Shown: positions 47,451 to 56,688 of the stretch, one piece after another
Layout of the letters: every line of letters starts with the position of its first letter
Position numbering within the stretch: the first letter of the stretch is position 1
NCBI RefSeq assembly: GCF_900129795.1
Contig: NZ_FQWW01000005.1
Span: 124,001 to 188,000, forward strand
Origin: Flavobacterium sp. CF108
GTDB lineage: Bacteria > Bacteroidota > Bacteroidia > Flavobacteriales > Flavobacteriaceae
DNA length: 64,000 nucleotides
Direction of reading: 5' to 3'
Position numbers and translations under genes: made by a program
The notes under the pieces: model-generated
Told to the model about the DNA's origin: nothing
Database searches by the model: none
The model's input: the letters and a program-made list of their open reading frames with translations, nothing else

Positions 47451-48374
47451 CTATAAATCGGCAGACTTTCTATATTCCTCAGGCGAGGTTTTAGTGTTTT
47501 TTTTGAAGTAATTACTAAAATGCGAAGTTTCTATAAAACCCAATTTATAGGCAATCTCTTTAATGGAAAGCGTGGAATTTTTTAAAAGCGATTTTGCTTC
47601 TGCAATCAATTTTTCCGAAATCCAGTTACTAACTGATTTTCCGGTTTTACTTTTAATAACATTGTTAAGATAATTTTCATGAAGATTTTGTGCCAAAGCA
47701 TAATCCTTTACCCGAAGCTGTTTATCCGTTTTTCCGTCCAGCAATTCCCTAAAATGCTGTTCGAGGTTTTTCTTGAAGTTTTTTACAATTTGAGAACTTT
47801 TATTTCCTTCGTATATCGGGTTATAATTGTTCCAAAAAGCTTCTTTTATCTTCAAAAGTAAAATGACCAAAAAACTGCCAATTACTTTATTTTTTATGGA
47901 AGATGTCGAAGCAAATTCTTTTTCCATTTGAAGATAAATTGTTTCAAACTCTTTAAAATCGGTTTCATTCAAGTTTCTCGGATAAACTGTTTCCGACAAT
48001 AAAAAAGGAAATTCTTTGAAGATATCCGTATGAACATTTTCTTTTAAAAAGCTTTCTGTAACCGTTATCAAATAAACATCAGTAATCTCATCCCATTCAA
48101 AAGATTTAAAATGCCCCGGATTTGTAAAATATACCGTTCCCTGTTCTGTCGTAAACGAAACATCATCTGTTGTATATTTTCCTTTTGCATCTTTTACAAA
48201 TAAAAAAGAAAAATAACTCGGCCTATATCCAATCGATTTAAAAGGCAGTACCGGATGCAGATCTTTTAAATTGTTGATTGTTAAACCATCATTGTCAATA
48301 ATTTCGTTTACAGGAAGTCCCATATTTTTATAGGTTTCGTGTAAGTTTTTAAATAAAATTATTTCTTTAGACAT
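47451..48374 (-). CDS. AraC-family transcriptional regulator
   Basis: 307 residues. An N-terminal cupin-like sensor region (about 40-130) precedes the double helix-turn-helix at the C-terminus (KDYALAQNLHENYLNNVIKSKTG, then IKEIAYKLGFIETSHFSNYFKKNT and SPEEYRKS). It lies upstream of two SDR genes on the same strand and is divergent (161 bases) from the epimerase operon at 48535, so it may control either or both. Effector unknown. Confidence 0.88.
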   Translation of the reverse strand: MSKEIILFKNLHETYKNMGLPVNEIIDNDGLTINNLKDLHPVLPFKSIGYRPSYFSFLFVKDAKGKYTTDDVSFTTEQGTVYFTNPGHFKSFEWDEITDVYLITVTESFLKENVHTDIFKEFPFLLSETVYPRNLNETDFKEFETIYLQMEKEFASTSSIKNKVIGSFLVILLLKIKEAFWNNYNPIYEGNKSSQIVKNFKKNLEQHFRELLDGKTDKQLRVKDYALAQNLHENYLNNVIKSKTGKSVSNWISEKLIAEAKSLLKNSTLSIKEIAYKLGFIETSHFSNYFKKNTKTSPEEYRKSADL

Positions 48375-48534
48375 TGGTTCCTCTTTGTAAGTTCAAGCGA
48401 ATATAAGATTTTTTCACAAAAGCCCATTCGTTTCGTTTTCAGCATTCTGAACCTCTCAACAAAATAACTTTGGACTTTTCAACAAAATAACTTCTCTGCA
48501 TTCTCCTGAAATTTGCCCTATAAAAATACAATCG

Positions 48535-49575
48535 ATGATAAATTCCAATCAAAAAGTATTAGTTACCGGCGGAACAGGCTTTGTTGCTATACACAGCATT
48601 TTGCAATTACTCAATCGTGGTTACAAAGTGAGAACAACTGTTCGCTCGCTAAAAGGCAAAGAAAAGATTTTTGAAATGCTCGAAAACGGCGGCATTACAG
48701 ATTTTAGTGATTTAGAATTTATTGAAGCTGATTTAACCAGTGATACTAACTGGACAGAAGCTATGATCGATTGCGATTACATTTTGCACATCGCCTCGCC
48801 TATATTTTTAAGATTACCCAAAAACGAAGACGAAATGATTCGCCCAGCCGTTGACGGCACTTTACGTGTACTAAAAGCTGCAAGAAACGCAGGTGTAAAA
48901 CGTGTTGTAATGACTTCTAACTTTGGAGCTGTCGGCTACAGTCATAAAGATAAAAATTCACTTATTACTGAAGAAAGCTGGACAAACCCTAACGAAAAAG
49001 GACTTTCAACATACAATAAATCTAAAGTTCTGGCAGAACAAGCTGCTTGGAATTTTATGAAAAATGAAGGCGGTGCATTAGAGCTTTCTGTAGTAAACCC
49101 TATGGGAATTTTTGGACCTTCCTTATATCCTGATTTATCGAGTGGTTTTGAATTGCTTAAAAAGATATTAGACGGTTCGATGAAAGCAATTCCGGATATT
49201 CGATTAGGAATTGTCGACGTAAGAGATGCTGCCGAATTACACATTTTGGCAATGGAAAGCCCCGATGCAAAAGGACAGCGATTTCTGGCATTATCCGGCG
49301 GCACGATGTCCTTAATGGAAATAGTAAAACTGCTGAAAGAAAAAATGCCGTATGTAACCGAAAAGGCATCGACAAAATCTTTACCTACCTTTATAATACG
49401 TATAACGGCATTATTTAACGATCAGGCAAAAGCGATTTTGCCTTTAGTTGGTGTTTATCGGAATGCCAGCAACGAAAAAGCAAAAACAATATTAGGCTGG
49501 AAACCCCGAAGCAATGAAGAAGCGATAACCGCCACAGTCATAAGTTTAATAAAATGGAAATCTCTTAAAATATAA
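48535..49575 (+). CDS. NAD(P)-dependent aldehyde reductase/epimerase (extended SDR, dihydroflavonol-reductase-like)
   Basis: 346 residues. Extended-SDR cofactor motif TGGTGFVAIHSILQLLNRG at residue 11 onward, RTTVRSLK, DYILHIASP, and active-site Tyr/Lys in STYNKSKVLAE. Downstream VVNPMGIFGPSLYPD and the later KAKTILGWKPRS are typical of DFR/aldehyde-reductase-like enzymes. Reduces an unknown aldehyde or ketone with NADPH. First gene of a plus-strand operon with the Rossmann protein (three bases downstream), MBL hydrolase and AraC genes. Confidence 0.87.
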   Translation: MINSNQKVLVTGGTGFVAIHSILQLLNRGYKVRTTVRSLKGKEKIFEMLENGGITDFSDLEFIEADLTSDTNWTEAMIDCDYILHIASPIFLRLPKNEDEMIRPAVDGTLRVLKAARNAGVKRVVMTSNFGAVGYSHKDKNSLITEESWTNPNEKGLSTYNKSKVLAEQAAWNFMKNEGGALELSVVNPMGIFGPSLYPDLSSGFELLKKILDGSMKAIPDIRLGIVDVRDAAELHILAMESPDAKGQRFLALSGGTMSLMEIVKLLKEKMPYVTEKASTKSLPTFIIRITALFNDQAKAILPLVGVYRNASNEKAKTILGWKPRSNEEAITATVISLIKWKSLKI

Positions 49576-49578
49576 AAG

Positions 49579-50226
49579 ATGAAAGTAATTATTACCGGTG
49601 TCACCGGAATGGTTGGCGAAGGCGTTTTAATAGAATGCCTTGAAAATAATCAAGTAGAATCAATATTATATGTGGGAAGAAAACCAAGCGGAAAATCGCA
49701 TCCTAAACTAACGGAATATCTTGTTCCTGATTTTCTTTCGCTGAAAAGCGATGATACCAAGCTTTCTGGTTATGATGCGTGTTTTTATTGCGCCGGAATT
49801 AGCAGCGTAGGACTTGATGAAGCCCAATACACTTATATTACTTATGATACAACAATACATTTTGCAGAAGTTGTTCTCAACCAAAATCCGAATCTTGTTT
49901 TCAATTTTATTTCGGGATCGCACACCGATAGTTCTGAAAACGGAAAAGTAATGTGGGCGCGTGTAAAAGGAAAAACAGAAAATGCTTTGCAAAAAATGTC
50001 TTTCAAAGCACAATACAATTTCCGTCCGGGATTAATGAAACCGGATCCAACGCAAATTCACTTAAAAGGATTTAATAAATACATCAAATTCCTGTACCCG
50101 ATTATGGGATTATTTTACACAGGCTGCGAAACCAGAGAAATTGGCCGCGCCATGATTTCGACAGCACGATTCGGATTCTCTCAAAAAATATTGGAAGCAA
50201 TTGACATTAAAAAAGCCGCGAACTAA
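49579..50226 (+). CDS. NAD(P)-binding Rossmann-fold protein
   Basis: 215 residues. The N-terminal IITGVTGMVGEGVLIECLEN is an atypical-SDR nucleotide motif. The body matches short NAD(P)H-binding proteins (FISGSHTDSSENGKVMWARVKGKTE, YNFRPGLMKP). The usual Tyr-x3-Lys pair is not obvious; a Lys in RVKGKTE stands in the equivalent place, so catalysis is uncertain. It starts three bases after the previous stop and ends two bases before the next gene, indicating tight co-translation. Confidence 0.82.
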   Translation: MKVIITGVTGMVGEGVLIECLENNQVESILYVGRKPSGKSHPKLTEYLVPDFLSLKSDDTKLSGYDACFYCAGISSVGLDEAQYTYITYDTTIHFAEVVLNQNPNLVFNFISGSHTDSSENGKVMWARVKGKTENALQKMSFKAQYNFRPGLMKPDPTQIHLKGFNKYIKFLYPIMGLFYTGCETREIGRAMISTARFGFSQKILEAIDIKKAAN

Positions 50227-50228
50227 AA

Positions 50229-51365
50229 ATGAAAAAGCGAATTCTAAAAATTATCAAAAGAATACTAATTGTTCTCGTAATACTAATTCTGATTCTTGGT
50301 TTCAGTACTTGGTTGTATATGCAAAAAGCAACATTTGGAAGTTTACCTTCAGACGAAAGTATGGCTCGAATTGAAAAATCATCTCATTATAAAAATGGAG
50401 AATTTCAAAATAATACTTACACACCAACATTTGCGCCCGGTTATACTTTTTGGGGCGTAATACGAAAACAGCTTTTTGATAAAAAAGTTCCAACTGAACC
50501 TACCGGCAAAATTCCGTCGGTAAAAAGAGATTTGAAACATTTACCGGCAGATCAGAATTTGTTGGTTTGGTTTGGGCATTCTTCTACCCTTTTGCAAATT
50601 GATGGTAAGAAAATTTTAATCGATCCTATTTTTAGCGATAATGCATCGCCTATTCCGAATAGTGTAACCGTTTTTGCAGGAACAAATTCGTATCATGTTG
50701 AGGATTTACCCGAAATTGATTATCTGCTGATTTCTCACGATCATTACGATCATCTTGATTATGAAACTGTTTTGGCATTAAAAGATAAAGTCAAAACTGT
50801 AATTTGCGGTTTGGGTGTTGGCGCGCATTTTGAACGCTGGGGATATCCTAAAAATAAGATTATAGAAGAAGACTGGAACGATTCCATCACGGTTGGAAAA
50901 GATTTCACGATTCATACACTTCCGGCAAGACATAAATCTGGTCGCGGATTCACACAAAACCAATCTTTATGGGCGTCATATTTAATTAGTTCTCCCAAAA
51001 TGAAAGTATTTTACAGCGGCGATGGCGGTTACGATACACATTTTGCCGAAATCGGAAAGAAATTTGGTCCAATCGATGTTGCCATTATGGAAAACGGACA
51101 ATACAATAAAGCTTGGCATTATATCCACATGCTTCCCGAAGAAACTCTTCAAGCCGCGAAAGATCTAAACGCCAAAAGTGTTGTTCCGGTTCATAATTCG
51201 AAATTTGCATTGGCTAAACATAGATGGAACGAACCGTTAAATGAGATCACTCGTTTAAATGAAAAATATCACATTCCGCTGATTACGCCTATTATGGGAG
51301 AAATCGTTAATTTTGATAGTCCTAAAGTATTCCAACAATGGTGGAAAACTAATCCTGAAAAATAA
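50229..51365 (+). CDS. Membrane-anchored metallo-beta-lactamase-fold hydrolase (NAPE-PLD-like)
   Basis: 378 residues. N-terminal membrane anchor or signal (about 9-30) then an MBL fold. Metal motif SHDHYDHLD gives H170, H172, D174 and H175; FGHSSTLLQIDGKKILIDP and the later YSGDGGYD and PVHNSKFALAKHRWNEP match the NAPE-PLD/UlaG-like branch. Likely a zinc-dependent phosphodiesterase or lactonase facing the periplasm. The substrate is unknown. Third gene of the epimerase operon. Confidence 0.88.
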   Translation: MKKRILKIIKRILIVLVILILILGFSTWLYMQKATFGSLPSDESMARIEKSSHYKNGEFQNNTYTPTFAPGYTFWGVIRKQLFDKKVPTEPTGKIPSVKRDLKHLPADQNLLVWFGHSSTLLQIDGKKILIDPIFSDNASPIPNSVTVFAGTNSYHVEDLPEIDYLLISHDHYDHLDYETVLALKDKVKTVICGLGVGAHFERWGYPKNKIIEEDWNDSITVGKDFTIHTLPARHKSGRGFTQNQSLWASYLISSPKMKVFYSGDGGYDTHFAEIGKKFGPIDVAIMENGQYNKAWHYIHMLPEETLQAAKDLNAKSVVPVHNSKFALAKHRWNEPLNEITRLNEKYHIPLITPIMGEIVNFDSPKVFQQWWKTNPEK

Positions 51366-51372
51366 ACGCTTT

Positions 51373-52173
51373 ATGAAATATACAGAAATCAAAAGTTGTT
51401 ATATAGGTCCCGAAATATCGCCGGAACATTTTATTGCAGAACATTTCTTTTTGTATCTGGCAAAAGGCACTATTGAAGGTTATGACGGAGTTAGTAAATA
51501 CAACTTAAAACCAGGCGAATACTGCATTGCCCGAAAAAATCATCTCGCACGATACAACAAACAAAAACAAAACGGAGAATTTGAAAAAGTCGTGGTAATT
51601 TTTGATACTGAGTTTTTAAAAACTTTTGCCGCAAAACATAAAACCAAAGCTCAAAAAAGTGAAGATGAAGCGGCATTTTTTGCTTTAAAGAAAACAAATC
51701 TGGTTCCGAATTTCATTCTTTCCTTAATGCCTTATTATAATGATGGCGGCGAAATCGACGAGACTTTTTCGAATATAAAACGGGAAGAATTGCTTTTGAT
51801 TCTTCTAAAAGAAAATCCGCAATTGACAGACATTTTATTTGATTTTGCGCCGCCGGAAAAAATAGATTTAGAAGCTTATATGAACCGTAATTATAAGTTT
51901 AATATCAGCATGGAACGTTTTGCGTATTTAACCGGAAGAAGTATTTCGGCTTTCAAACGTGATTTTGCTTCCATTTTTTCAGATACTCCAAGCCGCTGGC
52001 TCATTCAGCGTAGACTAAAAGAAGGTTATTTTTTAATGGAAAAGAAAGGCAAAAAACCTTCGGACATTTATCTTGATCTTGGTTTTGAAGATCTCTCCCA
52101 TTTTTCTTTTGCTTTTAAAAAGAAATATGGGTTTTCGCCATCTGATATTTTAAAATCGATGAAGAAAATATAA
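51373..52173 (+). CDS. AraC-family transcriptional regulator
   Basis: About 266 residues from the ATG at 51373, eight bases after the MBL stop; an ATG at 51313 would overlap that gene and is rejected. N-terminal cupin-like sensor, C-terminal helix-turn-helix pair (NISMERFAYLTGRSISAFKRDF and PSDIYLDLGFEDLSHFSFAFKK). Last gene of the epimerase/MBL operon, so it may regulate it. Its final 21 bases or so (52147-52167) occur again at 53841-53861, beyond the DUF1254 gene. Confidence 0.88.
   Translation: MKYTEIKSCYIGPEISPEHFIAEHFFLYLAKGTIEGYDGVSKYNLKPGEYCIARKNHLARYNKQKQNGEFEKVVVIFDTEFLKTFAAKHKTKAQKSEDEAAFFALKKTNLVPNFILSLMPYYNDGGEIDETFSNIKREELLLILLKENPQLTDILFDFAPPEKIDLEAYMNRNYKFNISMERFAYLTGRSISAFKRDFASIFSDTPSRWLIQRRLKEGYFLMEKKGKKPSDIYLDLGFEDLSHFSFAFKKKYGFSPSDILKSMKKI
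52147..52167 (+). repeat. 21-bp direct repeat, copy A (3' end of the AraC gene)
   Basis: ATTTTAAAATCGATGAAGAA plus A, encoding ILKSMKK just before the AraC stop. Identical to 53841-53861. Confidence 0.8.
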
Positions 52174-52400
52174 ACTTAACTAACTAATAGACAACACCAT
52201 ACTTCCCAAAAAAAATAATACTAATCCATCGATTCCTCATAATTATTTCCTAAATTAGCTAATACTATTCTTCTTACAAAGAACTACTATGCAGATAATT
52301 ACAAGAAAATACACCCCATAAAATGAATTAAAAAATTACAACGGTTTTAAAAAGAGAATAGAAATTTTTAAAATGCTTTATAAATTTAAAAACCATATTT

Positions 52401-53828
52401 ATGAACAAAAAAATTCTTTTATCAGTTTGCATGATAGCTTTTATCGCCTGCAACAAAACAGAAAAAAAATCTATCTCCGAAAAAAATAATGAAACTCTAA
52501 GTGATGAGCAAATAATTCAAACAGTAAGAGGAGGCTATGAATTTGCATATCCTGTTATACTATTTTATGCCACTCAGCGAGTAATGACTAATACTGAAAA
52601 AATTGTCGTTGATAATGGACCTATGCGAGCTCCTATAAATCAATTGGTGAGTGCAAGTCATTTTCCGGATGCTAAGGATCATACCGTTATTAGAATGAAT
52701 GTCGATACTTATTACACCTCATCCTGGATGAATTTAGAAAAAGAACCGTTAGTATTCCAGATTCCCAATACAAATAATCGATATTACCTCGTACCAATGC
52801 TGGACGCATGGTCAAACGTATTTTTTTCACCGGGAAAAAGAAGCACCGGTACTGAAGCCCAAACTTATTTAATTACAGGACCTGGATGGAATGGTCAGGT
52901 CCCTTCAGGAATGCAGCAGGTAAAAGCTCCAACAAATATGATTGTATTGCTTGGACGAACACAAGTTAATAGTCCAAAAGATGGAGCAGATATTGTTAGA
53001 AAAATACAAGAAGGATACAAAATTACACCATTAAGTGCCTACGGGAAACCCTATACTCCACCAAAAGGAACAATCGATCCTGCAATTCACCGTAAAGCTC
53101 CCGGAGATGCCGTAATGGATATGTCTGCAGAAGAATTCTTTAATACATTCAACAAATTACTCGTTACTAATCCGCCTGCCGCTGCAGACTCAGTAATTGT
53201 AAAAAAGCTAGCCCTTGTTGGTATTGCTCCCGGCGCCAAGTTTGAGATTTCAAAATTCTCAAAAGCGGTACAGGACTCTATAAATGTAATCTCAGATTGG
53301 GCAAAAACAGAAATGCTTAAAAATGGTTTTGGTTCAAGCAAAGCTGTTAATGGCTGGTCATTAGAACGTGGATTAGGGAATTATGGTACAAATTATAAAT
53401 TTCGTGCCGGAGTCGCCTATACAGGCTGGGGCGCTAATCTCGATAAAGATGCAATGTATCCTTCTTCGACTGTTGACATCAACAACAATCCTTATGATGG
53501 TACCAAAAATAAATACATTTTACATTTTGATAAAGACCAGACTCCACCTACCAATGCTTTTTGGAGTTTAACACTTTATGATGCTACAGGATTTTTTTAT
53601 GACAATTCTATAAATCGTTACTCCATTGGCGACAGAAATCCATTAAAGAAAAACAGTGATGGTTCTATAGATATTTATATCCAAAACGAAAATCCCGGTA
53701 ATGACAAGCAAAACAACTGGCTGCCTGCCCCAAAAGCTAGTTTTAATTTAATGCTGAGGGTTTATTGGCCGAAAGAAGAAATGGTGAATGGGAAATGGAA
53801 AATACCTGGTGTAAAAAAACAAAACTAA
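52401..53828 (+). CDS. DUF1254/DUF1214 lipoprotein
   Basis: 475 residues. Lipoprotein signal with the lipid-accepting Cys at residue 17 (CMIAFIACNKTEKK). DUF1254 region at about 45-190 (YYTSSWMNLEKEPLVFQIPN, RYYLVPMLDAWSNVF) and DUF1214 region at about 355-465 (NAFWSLTLYDATGFFYDN, SIDIYIQNENPG). Proteins with this pair are widespread and lack an established reaction. It is monocistronic and lies between two copies of the AraC 3' end, which suggests that it was inserted here. Confidence 0.88.
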   Translation: MNKKILLSVCMIAFIACNKTEKKSISEKNNETLSDEQIIQTVRGGYEFAYPVILFYATQRVMTNTEKIVVDNGPMRAPINQLVSASHFPDAKDHTVIRMNVDTYYTSSWMNLEKEPLVFQIPNTNNRYYLVPMLDAWSNVFFSPGKRSTGTEAQTYLITGPGWNGQVPSGMQQVKAPTNMIVLLGRTQVNSPKDGADIVRKIQEGYKITPLSAYGKPYTPPKGTIDPAIHRKAPGDAVMDMSAEEFFNTFNKLLVTNPPAAADSVIVKKLALVGIAPGAKFEISKFSKAVQDSINVISDWAKTEMLKNGFGSSKAVNGWSLERGLGNYGTNYKFRAGVAYTGWGANLDKDAMYPSSTVDINNNPYDGTKNKYILHFDKDQTPPTNAFWSLTLYDATGFFYDNSINRYSIGDRNPLKKNSDGSIDIYIQNENPGNDKQNNWLPAPKASFNLMLRVYWPKEEMVNGKWKIPGVKKQN

Positions 53829-53840
53829 AAAATTTTCAGC

Positions 53841-53861
53841 ATTTTAAAATCGATGAAGAAA
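53841..53861 (+). repeat. 21-bp direct repeat, copy B (vestigial AraC 3' end)
   Basis: Identical to 52147-52167. In frame it reads ILKSMKKV and a TAG stop, as copy A reads ILKSMKKI and a TAA stop, but no AraC gene precedes it. Confidence 0.75.
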
Positions 53862-53878
53862 GTCTAGAATTCTATTTT

Positions 53879-53886
53879 TACTTTTG
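53879..53886 (+). promoter_or_regulatory. -7 promoter element TACTTTTG
   Basis: Matches TAnnTTTG, 18 bases before the ATG of the RibD-C reductase gene at 53904. Confidence 0.5.
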
Positions 53887-53903
53887 TATATAAACCTGTA
53901 CAT

Positions 53904-54446
53904 ATGAAAAAAGTAATTCTAAACCTTGCGGCTACATTAGACGGATTTATTGAAGGTCCAAATGGAGAAATTGATTGGTGTATAATGGATGACGACATGA
54001 ATTTTGATGCCTTCCTCAATAGCATCGACACTATATTTTACGGAAGAATAAGTTATGATGCATGGGGAAATTTTCAGGCAGATGAAAATGCTGATCCTGA
54101 TGAAAAAGAAATATGGAAGAGCATTCATTCTAAAACCAAATTTGTTTTTTCGAGCCAAAATCGAAATGATGAAAATGCAGTTTTTATTTCTTCGGATATT
54201 GCCCGTAAAGTAGCCGAAATAAAAAATCAGGAAGGTAAAGATATCTGGCTGTATGGCGGGGCAAGTCTTATCAAGACCTTTATAAACTTAAACCTTATTG
54301 ATATTTACAAAATTTCTGTTCATCCGGTTGCTTTAGGTTCGGGAAAGCCTTTATTTGAAAATTTATCAAAACGTATTGGCTTAAAACTAATTGATACCAG
54401 AGTTTTTAAATCTGGAGTTGTAGAATTGACTTATCAGCCGGAATAA
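53904..54446 (+). CDS. Dihydrofolate reductase-family protein (RibD C-terminal-like)
   Basis: 180 residues. ATLDGFIEGPNGEIDW at the start, DTIFYGRISYDAWGNF in the middle, DIWLYGGASLIKTFINLNLID and HPVALGSGKPLFENL at the end are the usual blocks of the RibD_C/DHFR-like reductases (YyaP/YwjB group). NADPH-binding cytoplasmic reductase of unknown substrate; not folate metabolism in the strict sense. Monocistronic with its own -7 element. Confidence 0.88.
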   Translation: MKKVILNLAATLDGFIEGPNGEIDWCIMDDDMNFDAFLNSIDTIFYGRISYDAWGNFQADENADPDEKEIWKSIHSKTKFVFSSQNRNDENAVFISSDIARKVAEIKNQEGKDIWLYGGASLIKTFINLNLIDIYKISVHPVALGSGKPLFENLSKRIGLKLIDTRVFKSGVVELTYQPE

Positions 54447-54496
54447 GCAACAAATAAAAATAGTTGTATCTTAGCGGGAGCTTAACTTAAAATACC

Positions 54497-55261
54497 ATGT
54501 CCATAACAACAGAAGCAGAATTAATCGGAATGAAAAAGGCAAGCGAAGCTGTAGCATACGCTTTAAGAGAAATGAGAAATTATGCCAAACCCGGAATTTC
54601 AACAAAAGAATTAGACGATTACGGCGGAAAAATCCTGAATGATTTAGGCGCAAAATCGGCACCATATGTAACATATGGATTTCCCGGCTGGACTTGTATC
54701 AGCGTAAACAAAGAATTTTGCCACGGAATTCCTTCTGATAAAAGAATATTGAAAGAAGGCGATTTAATCAATATTGATGTTTCGGCAGAATTAAACGGTT
54801 TTTTTTCAGATAATGGAGGTTCGTTTGTTATTGGAGAAGATATAAACCGTCATCAAAAATTGATTGAAGCTTCAAAAGAAATTCTGCATAAAGCAATTCA
54901 CAATATAAAAGGCGGCGTTCGTATTTCTGATATTGGTTTTATAATGGAAACCGAAGCCAAGAAAAGAGGTTACAAAGTCATCAAAAATTTAACTGGTCAC
55001 GGTATTGGAAGAGGTCTTCATGAAGCACCACACGAAATTGCCAATTACAGAGATAAATTTAACTTAACCAGATTTAAGAAAAATTCTGTAGTTGCCATTG
55101 AAACTTTTATCTCAACAACTTCTACAATTGCCGAAACTCTGCAAGACGGCTGGACAATGGTTGGAAATAAAGGTGGTTTTATGGCGCAGCACGAACATAC
55201 GATTATTGTTACTGATAGAAAACCTATTATTTTGACAGAAATGAATGAGATTTGGAATTAA
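54497..55261 (+). CDS. map: Type I methionine aminopeptidase
   Basis: 254 residues, normal for MetAP type I. All five metal ligands are visible: D94 (INIDVSAE), D105 (GFFSDNGG), H168 (LTGHGIGRG), E202 (AIETF) and E233 (AQHEHT). Substrate histidines are H76 and H175. It removes the N-terminal Met from new proteins. It stands alone here, not in a ribosomal-protein operon, and has SDNGGSF around the second ligand, a feature of a side branch of the family. It may be an additional copy to a housekeeping one elsewhere. Confidence 0.92.
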   Translation: MSITTEAELIGMKKASEAVAYALREMRNYAKPGISTKELDDYGGKILNDLGAKSAPYVTYGFPGWTCISVNKEFCHGIPSDKRILKEGDLINIDVSAELNGFFSDNGGSFVIGEDINRHQKLIEASKEILHKAIHNIKGGVRISDIGFIMETEAKKRGYKVIKNLTGHGIGRGLHEAPHEIANYRDKFNLTRFKKNSVVAIETFISTTSTIAETLQDGWTMVGNKGGFMAQHEHTIIVTDRKPIILTEMNEIWN

Positions 55262-55277
55262 GGCTTATTAATATACA

Positions 55278-56078
55278 ATGAACAAAAATATAGTCTTTGT
55301 TATTTTTTGCATCCTTTTTATTTCTTGTGGTAACATTGAAGAAAACAATCTCATTTCTGAATCTCAAAAGAACGAAAACTTTAGAATTACAACAACAGAA
55401 AAAGACTTAGATGAAAATAATCATTTACACTTAGAGAGAAAACAGTTTAAAGTTTTTGATAAATACAATAGAATAATAAATATTGACAATAATTCATTTC
55501 TTTTTTATGACCAGAATAATAAACTTATAAATATAAAATCAGTCTATAAAAGAGAAGGGAAAGGTTTAGCAAAAGTTATAAATGAAAAACGCATTTATGA
55601 CTTAAATGGAAATCTTCGTTTTATATTGGATGAAAATGACACGACTTCTTATTTTACCTATAATCGGGACAAAAAACTTATTAAAGAAATTTACCCTCGC
55701 CAGGAAATATTTTATGAGTATAAAAACAATTTAATCTCTAAGAAAACAATTATTGAAGATGGCGACACATTGGAAGTTCATAACTACGCTTACGATAAAT
55801 CAAAAAAATTGAATACAGACGTTTACGTTTTCAGCAAGAAAAACAAAATGAAAGTATTTTATAAATATTATTCCAATAATAAACTGTTTAGCAAAAGAGA
55901 CAGTAGCTATTCCAAAACAAATGATCCAAATGAATATATTGAATTCCTTACTGAATACTATTATGATAAAAACGATTCGGTTGTTGAAATAAGGAAATCT
56001 GGAAGAATACTAAGTGAAAAGGTATTTAAACTACGTGGAAAAACAAAGTTCGAATACCTTACAAATCGTCCAAAATAA
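55278..56078 (+). CDS. Hypothetical lipoprotein with YD-like repeats
   Basis: 266 residues. Lipoprotein signal with Cys at residue 17 (CILFISCGNIEEN). The body has repeated short beta-strand units with Tyr/Asp/Lys (RIYDLNGNLRFILDEND, YFTYNRDKKLIKEIYP, YEYKNNLISKKTI, YAYDKSKKLNTD) that resemble degenerate YD/RHS-type or MORN-like repeats. No known function. It starts 17 bases after map and may be co-transcribed. Highly AT-rich and Lys/Asn-rich, as is usual for fast-evolving surface proteins. Confidence 0.7.
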   Translation: MNKNIVFVIFCILFISCGNIEENNLISESQKNENFRITTTEKDLDENNHLHLERKQFKVFDKYNRIINIDNNSFLFYDQNNKLINIKSVYKREGKGLAKVINEKRIYDLNGNLRFILDENDTTSYFTYNRDKKLIKEIYPRQEIFYEYKNNLISKKTIIEDGDTLEVHNYAYDKSKKLNTDVYVFSKKNKMKVFYKYYSNNKLFSKRDSSYSKTNDPNEYIEFLTEYYYDKNDSVVEIRKSGRILSEKVFKLRGKTKFEYLTNRPK

Positions 56079-56106
56079 ATTCAGATTAAAAAAAATCCTA
56101 ACTACT

Positions 56107-56688
56107 CTAGCCATTCTTTAAATGCTTCGCACGCAATCTGCTTAAAAATTCAGGTGTAATTCCTAAATAAGAAGCGATATACTGCTGTGAAACTCTTTGC
56201 GAAATTGTTGGATAACGCGTTACAAATTCAATATATTGATCCATTGCCGTTGAAGAAACGGTTTTAAACAATCGTTTTTGCAATTTCGATAAATGCCTTT
56301 GAATCATCAAACGAAACATTCTTTCTAATTGCGGAACTTCGTTTATCAAATTCTCTTTAGACTGACGGGTTAAAACCAATAATTCGCAATCTTCAAGCGT
56401 TTCAATATACATATCACTCGGAATCTGATCTTCAAAACTGGTAATATCACTTACCCACCAATCTTCGGTTGCAAATTGCAGTGTAAGTTCAATTCCTGCA
56501 TCATCAATAAAATATTCACGAATACAGCCTTTATTAATGTAAGCTTCAAAATTGCATACTTCGCCAGCCTGTAATAAGATTGTTTTTTTTGGAATCAGTC
56601 TCAATTCCAGACTGTTTTCAAAAATTTTAATCTCTTTTTCAGAAAGGCGGACAGACCTTGAAAGATATTCTCGTATTCTTTGAAACAT
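56107..56688 (-). CDS. Crp/Fnr-family transcriptional regulator
   Basis: 193 residues. An N-terminal cyclic-nucleotide-binding-type beta-roll (about 25-115, ILLQAGEVCNFEAYINKGCIRE) and a C-terminal winged helix (TISQRVSQQYIASYLGITPEFLSRLRAK). It lacks the Cys cluster of Fnr and resembles the small Crp-like regulators common in Bacteroidota. It is divergent from the GlcG-like gene at 56815 (126 bases), making that gene and the aldo/keto reductase gene possible targets. Confidence 0.9.
   Translation of the reverse strand: MFQRIREYLSRSVRLSEKEIKIFENSLELRLIPKKTILLQAGEVCNFEAYINKGCIREYFIDDAGIELTLQFATEDWWVSDITSFEDQIPSDMYIETLEDCELLVLTRQSKENLINEVPQLERMFRLMIQRHLSKLQKRLFKTVSSTAMDQYIEFVTRYPTISQRVSQQYIASYLGITPEFLSRLRAKHLKNG

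Noticed and set aside
48942..49304. 120-codon minus-strand frame opposite the epimerase gene
   Set aside because: Antisense shadow of a conserved coding region; no start context or domain.
51313..51372. Earlier ATG for the AraC gene at 51373
   Set aside because: It lies inside the MBL hydrolase gene; the ATG at 51373 fits operon spacing and the length of the family.
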